A stretch of DNA of 64,000 bases from Halioglobus sp. (lineage in GTDB: Bacteria > Pseudomonadota > Gammaproteobacteria > Pseudomonadales > Halieaceae), in assembly GCA_020443425.1 (NCBI GenBank), contig JAGRIE010000001.1:124001-188000 (forward strand), written 5' to 3'. A program made the translations under genes and the position numbers. Each line of letters begins with the position of its first letter. The first letter of the stretch is position 1. Positions 1 to 9,950 of this stretch are shown piece by piece. The notes beneath the pieces were generated by a model, which did no database searches, was not told the origin of the DNA, and was given only the letters and a program-made list of their open reading frames with translations.

Positions 1-333
1 GCACTGCTGGCCGCGGCCGACAGTGCCGGTATTGCGCATGAAGCCTACGGCGTGCACGGTGTCACCCAGGGCCCCCGTCTGGAGACGGCGGCGGAAGTGC
101 AGCGCCTGGCGCGCGACGGCTGTGATGTGGTCGGGATGACGGGGATGCCTGAGGCCGCGCTTTCACGCGAGGCGCATATGCCCTATGCCTCGGTGTGCAT
201 GGTGGTAAACCCTGCCGCCGGTCTCGGCGACCTGCCGCTGACACTGGCGATGATGCGGGAGATCCTGGCGAGTGAAGCGGCCGTCGTCAGGAAACTGTTG
301 AGTGAACTGTTGCGGCAGCGCGAAACCGCCTGA
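1..333 (+). CDS. S-methyl-5'-thioinosine / purine nucleoside phosphorylase, 3' part
   Basis: The reading frame is open from the first base, so the N-terminal part lies outside the window; about 110 C-terminal residues are present. They contain the family's TQGPRLETAAE segment (part of the substrate pocket), the VGMTGMPEA segment with the nucleoside/phosphate-contacting Met, and a later Asn-Pro-Ala-Ala-Gly stretch. This is the MTAP/PNP family of trimeric phosphorylases, which cleave 5'-methylthio-nucleosides to base plus methylthioribose-1-phosphate in purine and methionine salvage. The choice of thioinosine over thioadenosine rests on resemblance to the Pseudomonas protein encoded next to csiV-mfd and is less sure than the family. 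Confidence 0.85.
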   Translation, partial: ALLAAADSAGIAHEAYGVHGVTQGPRLETAAEVQRLARDGCDVVGMTGMPEAALSREAHMPYASVCMVVNPAAGLGDLPLTLAMMREILASEAAVVRKLLSELLRQRETA

Positions 334-374
334 CACAGCTCAGCGGCCGGCCGCACCGGGGCTGGCTGCTGCTG

Positions 375-1241
375 TCACTCCCCAGGCGCAGCGTCCAGCG
401 GGGTGATGGTGACGAGAACCCCCAGCAACGGATGGTCGATATAGACCACCTGGCCACTGCGCATGCGCCGAGTCTGTTGCAGCAGCACCGCGTGGCGGTA
501 CGGATAGTCCGGGTCCGTCGCGGTGTCCGGGACAGGCCGGGTGGCGGCTTCGAACTCTATCGCCACCTGTTCCGCGTCCAGCGGTTCCTGCAGGGAGACC
601 GGTTGCGCCGGGGCGGCTGTGCTGATTGGGTTCACCTGTGAAGCCGGTGCCCTCGGTGGGGCGGGCATACGCCAGTCACCCTGCAGGTACTCCCCCTGGG
701 TGTTCAACCACAGGTTGGTATCCAGGTAAAAATAGCGCGACAGATAGAGCTTGACCGAACCCTGCAGTGCCGGCCATGGGCCGCCATCCCCGGATCTGTC
801 CAACACAATCGGCACCGCAGTGGCCTGGCTTCCCATGGGCTGTATCCAGGCTTCGTGAAACAGGATGCGGTAGCGGCCACTGCGCTGCATGGCGGCAGCC
901 TTGCCGGCAAACCGGCGCTCCCCGGCGGCGAGGGTGGTGAACTCTGTCGGCTGCGATGGCTGCGCCACGGAGGTGCCGACAGGTGCCGGGCTGCTCTCGG
1001 GAATTGAGGTGGCAGCCTGGGTGCCGCTCGGTGCGCCCGGATAGGAGAGGAAGCGTGAGCGCGCCGGGTAGGCGAGTTCCGGGAGTGGCTCCCAGTACTC
1101 GGCGGTGGCCCCGGCTGGGCGGCTGAATACCAGCAACTCGACCTGGTACAGCTGTTCCGATTGCGCTTGCGCCCACTGCGACCATACCAGGGTGGCGAAC
1201 AGCAGGTAGCGATAGAGGTTTGTCTTTGAGCGGTCAGGCAT
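375..1241 (-). CDS. csiV: CsiV-family periplasmic protein
   Basis: About 288 residues from an ATG that overlaps the mfd stop by 8 bp; the frame can be extended to 1352 but that would run deep inside mfd. An N-terminal signal peptide (basic start, hydrophobic stretch, cleavage near AQAQS) is followed by the diagnostic QVELLVFSRP strand and a variable Pro/Ser/Thr-rich middle. In Vibrio, CsiV is a periplasmic cell-shape protein acting with the LpoA/PBP1A peptidoglycan synthase; that role here is by family only. The order mfd-csiV on one strand suggests co-transcription and translational coupling. Confidence 0.75.
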   Translation of the reverse strand: MPDRSKTNLYRYLLFATLVWSQWAQAQSEQLYQVELLVFSRPAGATAEYWEPLPELAYPARSRFLSYPGAPSGTQAATSIPESSPAPVGTSVAQPSQPTEFTTLAAGERRFAGKAAAMQRSGRYRILFHEAWIQPMGSQATAVPIVLDRSGDGGPWPALQGSVKLYLSRYFYLDTNLWLNTQGEYLQGDWRMPAPPRAPASQVNPISTAAPAQPVSLQEPLDAEQVAIEFEAATRPVPDTATDPDYPYRHAVLLQQTRRMRSGQVVYIDHPLLGVLVTITPLDAAPGE

Positions 1242-4200
1242 GGGCGGCGGTTTTCCCCGGGTCTGTGGCGAGTGAGTCCATGAGTTGCTCCAGGAAGCGA
1301 TAACGGTCGTGTATATCCGGGAGTTCTTTTTCGAATCGCAGGCGTGTCGCACCGGCCAGCTTGAAACTGCGTGGATCCGATTGTACCAACTCGACCAGGC
1401 TCAGCGGATTCACCGGTGTCGTTCCCTTGAAGTCGATACTACCACCCTCCGGTCCGGCTTCAATAGTGCGAATGCCCAGATCCTGTGCCCGCAGTCGCAA
1501 TCGCGACACCTGGAACAGGTTGTCTATCTGGGGTGGCAGCAGGCCGAAGCGGTCTATCATCTCTACCTGCAAACTGCGCAGTTCAGTGTTGTTGGTCGCC
1601 GCTGCGATACGCTTGTAGAGGATAAGGCGGCTGTTCACGTCTGGCAAATAGTCGTCCGGGATCAGTGCCGGGGCGCGCAGGTTGACCTCGGTGCCCTGGT
1701 CGAGGGGTGCATCCACGTTCGGGATCTCCCCGCGCCGCAGCGAATCCACCGCGCGCTGCAACATATCCATATACATTGAGAAGCCGACGCTGTGTATCTG
1801 CCCGCTCTGCTCGTCGCCAAGCAACTCGCCCGCGCCGCGGATCTCCAGGTCATGGGTTGCCAGCAGGTAGCCCGCGCCGAGGTCGCCGGCGGCCTCGATC
1901 GCCTCCAGTCGCTTGCCAGCGTCGGTGGAGATGGCGGATTGTGGCGGTGTCAGCAGGTAGGCGTAGGCCTGGTGGTGCGAGCGCCCGACGCGGCCGCGCA
2001 ACTGATGCAGCTGCGCCAGCCCGAACTTGTCGGCCCGGTCGATGATAATGGTGTTGGCATTGGGGATGTCGATGCCGGTTTCGATAATGGTGGTGCACAG
2101 CAGTACATGGTGATGGCGGTGGTAGAACGTTGACATCACCTGCTCGAGTTGTGTTTCGCGCATCTGGCCGTGCGCCACGGCGATACTCAACTCCGGCAGC
2201 AACTCGCGCAGTTTGCGCGCGGTCTCCTCGATGGTCTTCACCTCATTGTGCAGGTAGTAGACCTGGCCGCCGCGCAGTGTCTCACGCAATACGGCCTCCT
2301 TGATCAGTGCGACATTGTGCTCGCGCACGAAGGTTTTGATCGACAGCCGACGTGCTGGCGGCGTGGCGATGATGGAGAGATCGCGCATGCCGCCAAGCGC
2401 CATATTGAGTGTACGCGGAATGGGTGTGGCGGTCAGCGTCAGGATATCGACTTCTGAACGCAGGGCCTTGATGGCCTCTTTCTGCTTGACGCCGAAGCGG
2501 TGCTCTTCATCGATGATCAGCAGGCCGAGATCCTTGAAGCGGAAATCACTCTGCAGCAGTTTGTGCGTGCCAATCAGGATGTCCACCTCGCCGGTGCGGG
2601 CGCGACGCGTGACATCGCCCAGCTCTTTGCCGGACTTGAAGCGCGAGACAACCTCGACATTCACCGGCCAGTCAGCGAAGCGGTCGCTGAAGGAGTTGTA
2701 GTGCTGTTGTGCCAGCAGCGTAGTGGGCACCAGTACCGCCACCTGTTTGCGGTTGCTGGTGGCGACGAAGGCGGCGCGCAGCGCGACCTCGGTTTTGCCG
2801 AAACCCACATCGCCACAGATCAGCCGGTCCATTACCTTGGGGCTGCGCATATCGTTCAACACGGCGTTGATGGTGGCTTGCTGGTCAGGTGTTTCCTCGA
2901 AGGGGAAGGCGGCGCAGAACTGCGCGTAGTTGCTGTCCTCGGTCTCGAAAGTGAAGCCCTGGCGAGCCTCGCGACGGGCGTACACCTCCAGTAACTGCGA
3001 GGCGATATCATTCGCCTTCTCGCTCGCTTTGCGACGCGCTTTTTCCCACTGGTCCGAGCCCAGTTTGTGCAGCGGAGCCAGTTCCGGGTCGCTGCCGCTG
3101 TAACGGCTGATCAGGTGCAACGAGGCCACCGGCACATACAGCTTGGCGCCCTGCGCGTACTCCAGCGCGAGGAACTCAAATTCCTGGTCGTCGACGGCCA
3201 GTTTCTGCAGGCCGATATAGCGCCCGACGCCGTGCTCCAGGTGCACTACGGGGACCCCTTCGCGGAGTTCATTGAGCGCCTTGAACGCATTGGCCTGGAC
3301 GTCGTCGCCGCTGCTCTTGCGCCGTCGTCGCTGCGCCACCCGGTTCCCGAACAGCTGCGTTTCACAGACCAGTGTCGGCTCGCCCGGCCCGAGGTACAGG
3401 CCGCGGTCCAGCGGCGCGGTGGCGATTGCAAAATCCAGCCCCGAGGCAATGAACTCGTGCCAGTTGGACACCACGGTGGGCTGCAACTGGTGTTCCCGCA
3501 GCGATTCCAGCAGTACCTCACGGCGCCCGGCGGATTCGGCGCACAGCAGTACCGGGCCCTGGTGCTCGCTGAGGAAGCGGACAAGGTTTGCGGTGGCGGA
3601 ATCCGCGGGGTGACTGCCGGCGAGGTTGGGCGGCGGCAGTACCGTCGTCTGCCGGTGTACTGCGGCGTCCGGGTTGTGGCGCAATTCCAGTACCGGGAAC
3701 CGCTTGAATAGATGGTACAGTTCCTCGACTGGCGTGAAACAGCGCTGCGGCGGCAGTAGCGGGCGTCTCGGGTCAATGCCGTACTCATCAAAACGTGTGT
3801 TGACGTCGTTCCAGAAGTGCAGGGCCGCGCCGTGATGATCCCCGACTGTGATAATTGCGCTGTTGTCCGGCAGGTAGTCGAACAGGGTGGCGCACTGGGT
3901 GAAAAACAGCGGCAGGTAATACTCGCAGCCCCCGGGGCTGCGTCCGCCGCTGACTTCATTGTAAGTAGGGCAGAGATCGTGATCGACGTCGAAGCTGTCA
4001 TACCAGTTCATCTGGAAACGGCGCACCGCCTCCGGATCCAGCGGGTATTCGCGTGCGGGCAACAGGTTGATACCTGTGACCTTGGTCACAGTGCGCTGGC
4101 TCTCGGGCTCGAAAGTGCGCAGCGAATCGATCTCGTTATCAAGCAGGTCGATGCGGAAAGGCAGTTCACTGCCCATCGGGTAGACATCCAGCAGTGAGCC

Positions 4201-4704
4201 CCGCAGTGCAAATTCGCCGTGTTCATACACGGTTTCGACATTGACATAGCCGCTGCGAAGCAGGTCTTTGCGAAACCGCTCGACGTCGAGCGTCTGCCCC
4301 GTCTGCAGCACCAGGCTGCAACCGGCGATGTACTCCCGTGGGGCCAGCCGGTGCATCAGTGTCGGCATCGGCACGATCAATACACCTGAGGTCAGTGCGG
4401 GCAGGTGGTACAGCGTGTGGAGGCGCTCCGAAATAATGTCCTGGTGCGGTGAGAAATTATCGTAGGGCAGGGTTTCCCAGTCGGGAAATACCAGGATTTC
4501 CAGGGGTGCATCGAGGAAGAAGGGGAGCTCGCGCTCGAGTGCCAGCGATGCACTGGTGTCGGCGGTGATGACAACCAGCAGGCGATCCGGGGCGGCGAGT
4601 TCTGCGATACAGCGCGCGTCCGCGCTGCCGCTGAAAGGGCCGATTGCTGTGCGTGACGCCACTTTCTGTGGCCATGGGGTCTTTTCGACCAGCTTGCTGA
4701 ACAT
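1234..4704 (-). CDS. mfd: transcription-repair coupling factor Mfd
   Basis: About 1156 residues, the family's normal length. It shows the N-terminal UvrB-homology part (PDWETLPYDNFSPHQ), the RNA-polymerase-interacting module (VVHLEHGVGRYIGL), a RecG-like SF2 translocase with Walker A (CGDVGFGKTE), DEEH box (LLIIDEEHRFG) and TATPIPRTL, then the C-terminal TRCF domain. Mfd pushes RNA polymerase stalled at lesions off DNA and recruits UvrA/UvrB. I chose the ATG at 4704 because it gives the usual short N-terminus; a start at 4749 would add 15 residues. It faces gap across a 183-bp divergent gap. Confidence 0.97.
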   Translation of the reverse strand: MFSKLVEKTPWPQKVASRTAIGPFSGSADARCIAELAAPDRLLVVITADTSASLALERELPFFLDAPLEILVFPDWETLPYDNFSPHQDIISERLHTLYHLPALTSGVLIVPMPTLMHRLAPREYIAGCSLVLQTGQTLDVERFRKDLLRSGYVNVETVYEHGEFALRGSLLDVYPMGSELPFRIDLLDNEIDSLRTFEPESQRTVTKVTGINLLPAREYPLDPEAVRRFQMNWYDSFDVDHDLCPTYNEVSGGRSPGGCEYYLPLFFTQCATLFDYLPDNSAIITVGDHHGAALHFWNDVNTRFDEYGIDPRRPLLPPQRCFTPVEELYHLFKRFPVLELRHNPDAAVHRQTTVLPPPNLAGSHPADSATANLVRFLSEHQGPVLLCAESAGRREVLLESLREHQLQPTVVSNWHEFIASGLDFAIATAPLDRGLYLGPGEPTLVCETQLFGNRVAQRRRRKSSGDDVQANAFKALNELREGVPVVHLEHGVGRYIGLQKLAVDDQEFEFLALEYAQGAKLYVPVASLHLISRYSGSDPELAPLHKLGSDQWEKARRKASEKANDIASQLLEVYARREARQGFTFETEDSNYAQFCAAFPFEETPDQQATINAVLNDMRSPKVMDRLICGDVGFGKTEVALRAAFVATSNRKQVAVLVPTTLLAQQHYNSFSDRFADWPVNVEVVSRFKSGKELGDVTRRARTGEVDILIGTHKLLQSDFRFKDLGLLIIDEEHRFGVKQKEAIKALRSEVDILTLTATPIPRTLNMALGGMRDLSIIATPPARRLSIKTFVREHNVALIKEAVLRETLRGGQVYYLHNEVKTIEETARKLRELLPELSIAVAHGQMRETQLEQVMSTFYHRHHHVLLCTTIIETGIDIPNANTIIIDRADKFGLAQLHQLRGRVGRSHHQAYAYLLTPPQSAISTDAGKRLEAIEAAGDLGAGYLLATHDLEIRGAGELLGDEQSGQIHSVGFSMYMDMLQRAVDSLRRGEIPNVDAPLDQGTEVNLRAPALIPDDYLPDVNSRLILYKRIAAATNNTELRSLQVEMIDRFGLLPPQIDNLFQVSRLRLRAQDLGIRTIEAGPEGGSIDFKGTTPVNPLSLVELVQSDPRSFKLAGATRLRFEKELPDIHDRYRFLEQLMDSLATDPGKTAAHA

Positions 4705-4818
4705 AAATCGCTGCCGCTTCAGGGTGAATCCGGGTGGGAGGCTGCGCAATTATAACGAAGGCACCGATGATCGCCAGCACCGGTCGGGGCACAGACCGTG
4801 AATTTGCCAGATCGCGGC

Positions 4819-4847
4819 TTGCGCCCCCTAGCGCAACAGATAATAAT
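4819..4847 (+). promoter_or_regulatory. putative sigma70 promoter of gap
   Basis: TTGCGC (4819-4824) and AATAAT (4842-4847) are separated by 17 bp in the mfd/gap divergent spacer, about 40 bp upstream of the gap start. The -35 match is partial. Confidence 0.4.
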
Positions 4848-4887
4848 ACGCGCCCTGAACTGAACTTGCGCAAAATTAAGGTATCCA

Positions 4888-6360
4888 ATGGCGAACAATC
4901 GCAAGCGTACGCGTCCCGACGACTATTTCAAGGACTGGAAACAGCGCGAGGCGCTGGCCGAGGGTATGATCCCACTGGTGGGCCGGCTGTGCCGTGAAAA
5001 AAATGTCATGTGCTACATCTATGGCAAGCCACTGGTCAATCGCTCCGTCTACGAGATCATGAAAGACCACCGCTATGTGCGCCAGGTGGAAGGCAACGAA
5101 CTGTCCGAGAAAGAGACGTTCCCGGTGTTCAACTGGCTGAGCCAGATGGATCTCGGTCCCGCCCATATCGATGTGGGCAGGCTGGCGGTGGGTTATTCCG
5201 TGCAAGGTGTGGCCGAAGGGCTGAGCCTGGAGCAGTATCTCGATCGCGAGCTGAGTTCCCTCATCGGCTTCAAGGGCAAGCCACTGGAAGAGCCGCAGGA
5301 TGTCGTGCTCTACGGGTTCGGCCGTATCGGCCGCCTGATGGCGCGTATCCTGATTGACCAGACCAACGGCGGGGACTGCCTGCGCCTGAAAGCGATAGTG
5401 GTGCGCAAGGGCAAGGCGGCCAATGACCTCGAAAAGCGCGCCAGCCTGCTGCGCCGCGACTCGGTCCACGGTGCCTTCGACGGCACCATCCGTATGGATG
5501 AGGAGAGACAGTCTTTTGTCGCCAACGGCAATGAGATCAAGGTCATCTATGCGGATGCACCGGACAAGATCGACTACACCCAGTACGGCATCAATAACGC
5601 CATCATCATCGATAACACCGGTGTCTGGCGCGACGAGGCCGGGCTATCAAAGCACCTGAACAGCAAGGGCGTGAGTAAAGTCATTCTGACCGCACCCGGT
5701 AAGGGCTCGCTGAAGAATGTCGTCGCCGGCATCAACAACCACATCATCGAACCCTCGGACACCATTATCTCCGCGGCGTCCTGCACCACCAATGCAATCG
5801 CGCCACCACTGAAGGCGATTGATGACGAGTTCGGTATTGTCGCCGGTCATGTCGAGACCGTGCACGCATTCACCAACGACCAGAACCTGATAGACAACTA
5901 CCACAGCGCATCACGTCGCGGTCGCGCGGCACCCCTGAACATGGTGCTGACCGAAACCGGCGCCGCTGTTGCCGTGGGCAAGGTGCTGCCGCAACTGGTG
6001 GGCAAGCTGACCGGCAACGCCATCCGCGTGCCGACGCCGAATGTCTCCATGGCGATTCTCAACCTGACTCTCAGTCGCGAGACCAGTGTCGAGGAAGTGA
6101 ACGAGTTTATGCGGCACCAGGCCCTGCATTCACCGCTGCGCAACCAGATAGACTATTCCGCCTCACCGGAGGTGGTCTCCAGCGACTTTGTCGGTTCCCG
6201 GCACGCCTGTATCTTCGATGCCAAGGCGACCATCGTGAATGGTAAGCAGGCTGTGTTGTACCTGTGGTACGACAACGAGTACGGCTACAGCTGCCAGGTG
6301 TACCGCATCCTGGAGCAGATGGCGGGGCTCAATTACGCGGTCTATCCGCAACAGGGTTAG
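4888..6360 (+). CDS. gap: glyceraldehyde-3-phosphate dehydrogenase, long form
   Basis: 490 residues, about 150 longer than classical GAPDH. The NAD-binding Rossmann motif GFGRIG begins only at residue 143, after an N-terminal extension rich in charged residues. The catalytic Cys299 lies in SAASCTTNAI, and the C-terminal WYDNEYGYS motif is intact. It oxidises glyceraldehyde-3-phosphate to 1,3-bisphosphoglycerate or works in reverse for gluconeogenesis. Long GAPDHs of this type are known in pseudomonads and relatives next to mfd and nqr. The start has AAGG about 6 nt upstream. Confidence 0.95.
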   Translation: MANNRKRTRPDDYFKDWKQREALAEGMIPLVGRLCREKNVMCYIYGKPLVNRSVYEIMKDHRYVRQVEGNELSEKETFPVFNWLSQMDLGPAHIDVGRLAVGYSVQGVAEGLSLEQYLDRELSSLIGFKGKPLEEPQDVVLYGFGRIGRLMARILIDQTNGGDCLRLKAIVVRKGKAANDLEKRASLLRRDSVHGAFDGTIRMDEERQSFVANGNEIKVIYADAPDKIDYTQYGINNAIIIDNTGVWRDEAGLSKHLNSKGVSKVILTAPGKGSLKNVVAGINNHIIEPSDTIISAASCTTNAIAPPLKAIDDEFGIVAGHVETVHAFTNDQNLIDNYHSASRRGRAAPLNMVLTETGAAVAVGKVLPQLVGKLTGNAIRVPTPNVSMAILNLTLSRETSVEEVNEFMRHQALHSPLRNQIDYSASPEVVSSDFVGSRHACIFDAKATIVNGKQAVLYLWYDNEYGYSCQVYRILEQMAGLNYAVYPQQG

Positions 6361-6375
6361 GCGGCAGGTACCAGT

Positions 6376-6400
6376 TGGCGGCAGCAAATCACTGCCGCCA
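6376..6400 (+). terminator. hairpin after gap
   Basis: A perfect 9-bp stem (TGGCGGCAG at 6376-6384 with CTGCCGCCA at 6392-6400) with a 7-nt loop lies 15 nt after the gap stop. The T-rich tract (TTATTTGTTT) begins only about 8 nt later, so it may be a weak terminator or an mRNA 3'-end stabiliser. Confidence 0.45.
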
Positions 6401-6467
6401 CAGTGGATTATTTGTTTCGGGGCACTCCAAATCGTTCGAAGACCTCAATATCAGCGTCAACCGGAGT

Positions 6468-6496
6468 GGTTTTTTGGGGAGCCTATCCGGTATAAT
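6468..6496 (+). promoter_or_regulatory. putative promoter of the nqr operon
   Basis: A perfect TATAAT (6491-6496) is followed by a very GC-rich discriminator (GCGCGCGG). The -35 position has only a T-rich match (GGTTTT). It gives a leader of about 140 nt before nqrA. The remainder of the 284-bp gap between gap and nqrA shows nothing else I can name. Confidence 0.5.
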
Positions 6497-6644
6497 GCGC
6501 GCGGCCTGAATTCCGGCGCCGGACATTGCGCATATCGGAGTTATAGTCAATGTTGAGGGCTTTTGTGGCCCTGGCCATATGCGGGATGAGCCCGCATGCA
6601 TTTACAGTCCACTCACATTAGTTTCGAAGCTGTAGGCAGATCGT

Positions 6645-7982
6645 ATGATCAAGATCAAGCGGGGCTTGAATATTCCGATTCAGGGAGCCCCCCGTCAAGT
6701 TATTGAAGACGCACCCGCGGTGCGTGCAGTGGCTCTGGTGGGGTTTGATTACGTCGGGATGAAGCCCACCATGGCCGTGCGCGAAGGCGATCGCGTCAAA
6801 CTGGGCCAGGAGCTGTTCACCGACAAGAAAACCGAGGGTGTCTGCTACACTGCACCCGCTTCCGGCGTGGTGGCCGCGATCAATCGCGGCGCCAAGCGGG
6901 TACTGCAGTCGGTCGTTATCGATATCGATGGCGATGATGCGGTGGAGTTTGCCACGTGCACTCGCCAGTCGCTGCCGGATGCCGCCGCAATACGTGAACA
7001 ACTGGTTCGCAGCGGGCAGTGGACGGCATTGCGAACGAGACCCTTCAGCAAGGTGCCGGCACCGGCATCTGAAGCCGCAGCCATCTTTGTCACGGCCATG
7101 GATACCCAGCCACTGGCGGCTGACCCCGCCGTTATCATCGCCGAGCACGCCGAGGCATTTGCTCTCGGCCAGGAGCTGCTGGCCCGCCTGACGCAGGGCA
7201 AACTCTATCTGTGCACGGCAGCGGGCGCGCAAATCCCCCAGGGCAGCGCCGCCAATATTGAAGTGGCGCAATTTGAAGGTCCTCATCCAGCGGGCCTGGC
7301 TGGCACCCATGTACACTTCCTCGGGGGCGCCAGCGCCACCAAATGCGTGTGGACAATCGGTTATCAGGACGTCATCGCGATCGGGCGCCTTTTCCTCGAC
7401 GGCAGGGTCTACACGCCGCGTGTGGTGTCGCTCGCCGGGCCGCAGATCGAGAACCCGCGACTGCTGCGCACCCGTCTCGGCGCAGACCTGCAATCCCTGT
7501 GTGCCGGCGAGATGAAAAGTGGTGAGAACCGAATCGTCTCCGGTTCAGTGCTGGGCGGTCGAGCAGTGCAGGGCGGTACGGCCTATCTGGGTCGCTACCA
7601 CAACCAGGTGTCTGTCCTGCTGGAGGGGCGCCACCGCGAATTTATGGGCTGGCTGTCGCCGGGCCTGAAGAAACACTCCAATATGGGAATCTACGTGACC
7701 AGCTTCGCCGGCACCGAGCCGCTGCCGATGACGACCACCACCAATGGCAGCGAGCGCGCCATGGTGCCGGTGGGCAGCTACGAGAAAGTGATGCCGCTGG
7801 ATATCCTGCCGACACAGCTGCTGCGTGCGTTGATTGTCGGCGATACGGAAATGGCGCAGGCACTCGGTTGCCTGGAGCTCGAAGAGGAAGACCTGGCCCT
7901 GTGCACCTATGTCTGCCCCGGGAAGTACGAGTACGGACCGATTCTGCGGGATAACCTCACGCGCATTGAGAAGGAGGGCTAA
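6645..7982 (+). CDS. nqrA: Na+-translocating NADH:quinone reductase subunit A
   Basis: 445 residues, full length. The N-terminus ([14 protein letters not shown]) is characteristic of NqrA, the cytoplasmic subunit on NqrB that contributes to the quinone site and carries no redox cofactor. First gene of a six-gene set in the order A-F; the nqrB GTG follows 3 nt after its stop, so the subunits are translated from one message. The complex couples NADH oxidation by ubiquinone to Na+ export across the inner membrane. Confidence 0.97.
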   Translation: MIKIKRGLNIPIQGAPRQVIEDAPAVRAVALVGFDYVGMKPTMAVREGDRVKLGQELFTDKKTEGVCYTAPASGVVAAINRGAKRVLQSVVIDIDGDDAVEFATCTRQSLPDAAAIREQLVRSGQWTALRTRPFSKVPAPASEAAAIFVTAMDTQPLAADPAVIIAEHAEAFALGQELLARLTQGKLYLCTAAGAQIPQGSAANIEVAQFEGPHPAGLAGTHVHFLGGASATKCVWTIGYQDVIAIGRLFLDGRVYTPRVVSLAGPQIENPRLLRTRLGADLQSLCAGEMKSGENRIVSGSVLGGRAVQGGTAYLGRYHNQVSVLLEGRHREFMGWLSPGLKKHSNMGIYVTSFAGTEPLPMTTTTNGSERAMVPVGSYEKVMPLDILPTQLLRALIVGDTEMAQALGCLELEEEDLALCTYVCPGKYEYGPILRDNLTRIEKEG

Positions 7983-7985
7983 GCC

Positions 7986-9182
7986 GTGGGATTGAGAAAG
8001 ATTCTTGACAATATGGAGCATCACTTTCAGGAAGGCGGTCGATTCCAGAAGTGGTTCGCGCTGTACGAGGTGTTCGACACCTTCCTGTACGCCCCCAACT
8101 CGGTGACCAAATCCACTGCCCACGTGCGCGATGGTATCGACCTGAAGCGCATCATGATCACCGTGTGGTTCGCGGCATTCCCGGCCATGTTCTACGGCAT
8201 GTACAACCTCGGTGCGCAGGCCAATGAGGTGATGCCGGCAGGGTACGCGGTCGAGGGCTGGCATGGCTGGCTGATCGAACTGCTGGCCGGATACGACGCC
8301 AATAGCATCTGGGACTGTTTCTGGTACGGCGCCGTGTTCTTCCTGCCCATCTATATCGTGACGTTCCTGGTCGGGATTTCCTGGGAGATCCTGTTTGCGA
8401 TCAAGCGCGGGCACGAGGTCAATGAGGGCTTTTTCGTCACCTCGATACTGTTTGCGCTGACGTGTCCGCCCGATATACCCCTGTGGCAGGTGGCGCTGGG
8501 TATCAGTTTCGGCGTCGTGATCGGCAAGGAGGTCTTCGGCGGTACCGGCAAGAACTTCCTCAATCCAGCGCTGGTCGGCCGCGCCTTCCTGTACTTTGCC
8601 TATCCGGCGCAGATGTCCGGGGATGCTGTGTGGGTGGCGGTAGACGGCTATACAGGTGCGACACCGCTGTCCGTTGTGGCATCGGGCGGTATGGACGCGC
8701 TGACACAGACCTGGACCTGGACGGAGGCCTTCATCGGCTCGATTCCCGGTTCGATAGGGGAGACCTCGACGCTGGCCATTGCCCTCGGCATGGTCCTGCT
8801 GCTGATCACCCGAATCGCGTCCTGGCGCATTATGTCCGGTGTCTTCATCGGTATGTTCGCGTTTTCATCGCTGCTGAACGCGATAGGCTCTGACACCAAT
8901 CTCGCATTCGGCATGCCGTGGTACTGGCATCTGGTGACCGGCGGCTTCGCATTTGGTATGGTTTTCATGGCCACCGATCCGGTTTCAGCTGCGATGACGG
9001 ACACTGGTAAGTGGGCGTTCGGTATCCTTATCGGTGTGATGACGGTCCTCATTCGTGTCGTCAACCCGGCGTTTCCCGAGGGAATTATGCTGGCAATCCT
9101 GTTCTCCAACCTGTTTGCGCCGCTGATGGACCACTTTGTTGTGCAGGCTAATATCAAACGGAGGCTTGCCCGTGTCCAGTAA
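7986..9182 (+). CDS. nqrB: Na+-NQR subunit B (covalent FMN)
   Basis: 398 residues from a GTG, matching the conserved N-terminus ([13 protein letters not shown]). Integral membrane protein with about ten hydrophobic segments. The FMN-attachment motif DGYTGAT places the modified threonine at residue 226; this matches the ApbE target consensus Dxx(S/T)GAT. NqrB also binds riboflavin and forms part of the Na+ channel. Its last 11 bp overlap the start of nqrC. Confidence 0.97.
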   Translation: MGLRKILDNMEHHFQEGGRFQKWFALYEVFDTFLYAPNSVTKSTAHVRDGIDLKRIMITVWFAAFPAMFYGMYNLGAQANEVMPAGYAVEGWHGWLIELLAGYDANSIWDCFWYGAVFFLPIYIVTFLVGISWEILFAIKRGHEVNEGFFVTSILFALTCPPDIPLWQVALGISFGVVIGKEVFGGTGKNFLNPALVGRAFLYFAYPAQMSGDAVWVAVDGYTGATPLSVVASGGMDALTQTWTWTEAFIGSIPGSIGETSTLAIALGMVLLLITRIASWRIMSGVFIGMFAFSSLLNAIGSDTNLAFGMPWYWHLVTGGFAFGMVFMATDPVSAAMTDTGKWAFGILIGVMTVLIRVVNPAFPEGIMLAILFSNLFAPLMDHFVVQANIKRRLARVQ

Positions 9183-9948
9183 TGACAGTATTAGCAAAAC
9201 ACTGATTGTCGCGTTTTCACTGTGTATCGTCTGCTCCGTGATCGTGTCCACCGCCGTGGTGATGCTGAAACCGATCCAGGAGGTCAACAAGACGCTGGAC
9301 CGCAAGCGCAACATCCTGGCAGCCGCCGGTATGCTGGTTGAGGGGGAGTCGATTGAAGAGCAGTTCTCGCACGTGCAGACCCGCGTTGTCGACCTGACTA
9401 CCGGAAAATTCGCCGACGGTGCAGTCGATCCCGACAAATATGACCAGCACAAAGCGGCAAAGGATCCCGGCCGCTCGACGGCGCTGACACCGGAAGAGGA
9501 TGTCGCCAAGATATCGAGGCGCGAGCAGTACGCCATCGTCTATCTGGTCAACAACCCGCAGGGCGAAATCGAGAAAATCATCCTGCCGATTCGAGGTTAC
9601 GGACTGTGGTCGACGCTCTACGGTTTCATCGCCCTGGAATCCGATGCCAATACGATCGCCGGTCTCGGCTTTTACGAGCACGGGGAGACACCGGGCCTCG
9701 GCGGTGAGGTCGACAACCCGCGCTGGAAGGCCTTCTGGCCTGGCAAGGAAGTGTATCGCGATGGCGATGTGCACATCAGGCTGGTCAAGGGCTCAGTGGA
9801 TCCGACCGCCGCCAATGCCCCCTGGGAGATCGACGGTCTGGCAGGGGCCACGCTGACCAGCACCGGGGTGACCAACCTCGTGCACTTCTGGCTGGGTGAA
9901 GAGGGCTTCGAGCCATTCCTGAACAATCTGCGAGACGGGGAGGCCTGA
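9172..9948 (+). CDS. nqrC: Na+-NQR subunit C (covalent FMN)
   Basis: 258 residues from GTG at 9172, chosen because GGAGG lies 7 nt upstream and because the protein then begins like known NqrC (short tail, then NDSISKTL). An upstream ATG at 9136 would add 12 residues inside nqrB. One N-terminal membrane anchor precedes a periplasmic FMN-binding domain with [10 protein letters not shown]. The attachment motif reads DGLAGAT, with FMN expected on Thr227; the usual Ser/Thr before GAT is Ala here. ApbE, encoded downstream, would attach the flavin. Confidence 0.96.
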   Translation: MSSNDSISKTLIVAFSLCIVCSVIVSTAVVMLKPIQEVNKTLDRKRNILAAAGMLVEGESIEEQFSHVQTRVVDLTTGKFADGAVDPDKYDQHKAAKDPGRSTALTPEEDVAKISRREQYAIVYLVNNPQGEIEKIILPIRGYGLWSTLYGFIALESDANTIAGLGFYEHGETPGLGGEVDNPRWKAFWPGKEVYRDGDVHIRLVKGSVDPTAANAPWEIDGLAGATLTSTGVTNLVHFWLGEEGFEPFLNNLRDGEA

Positions 9949-9950
9949 TT

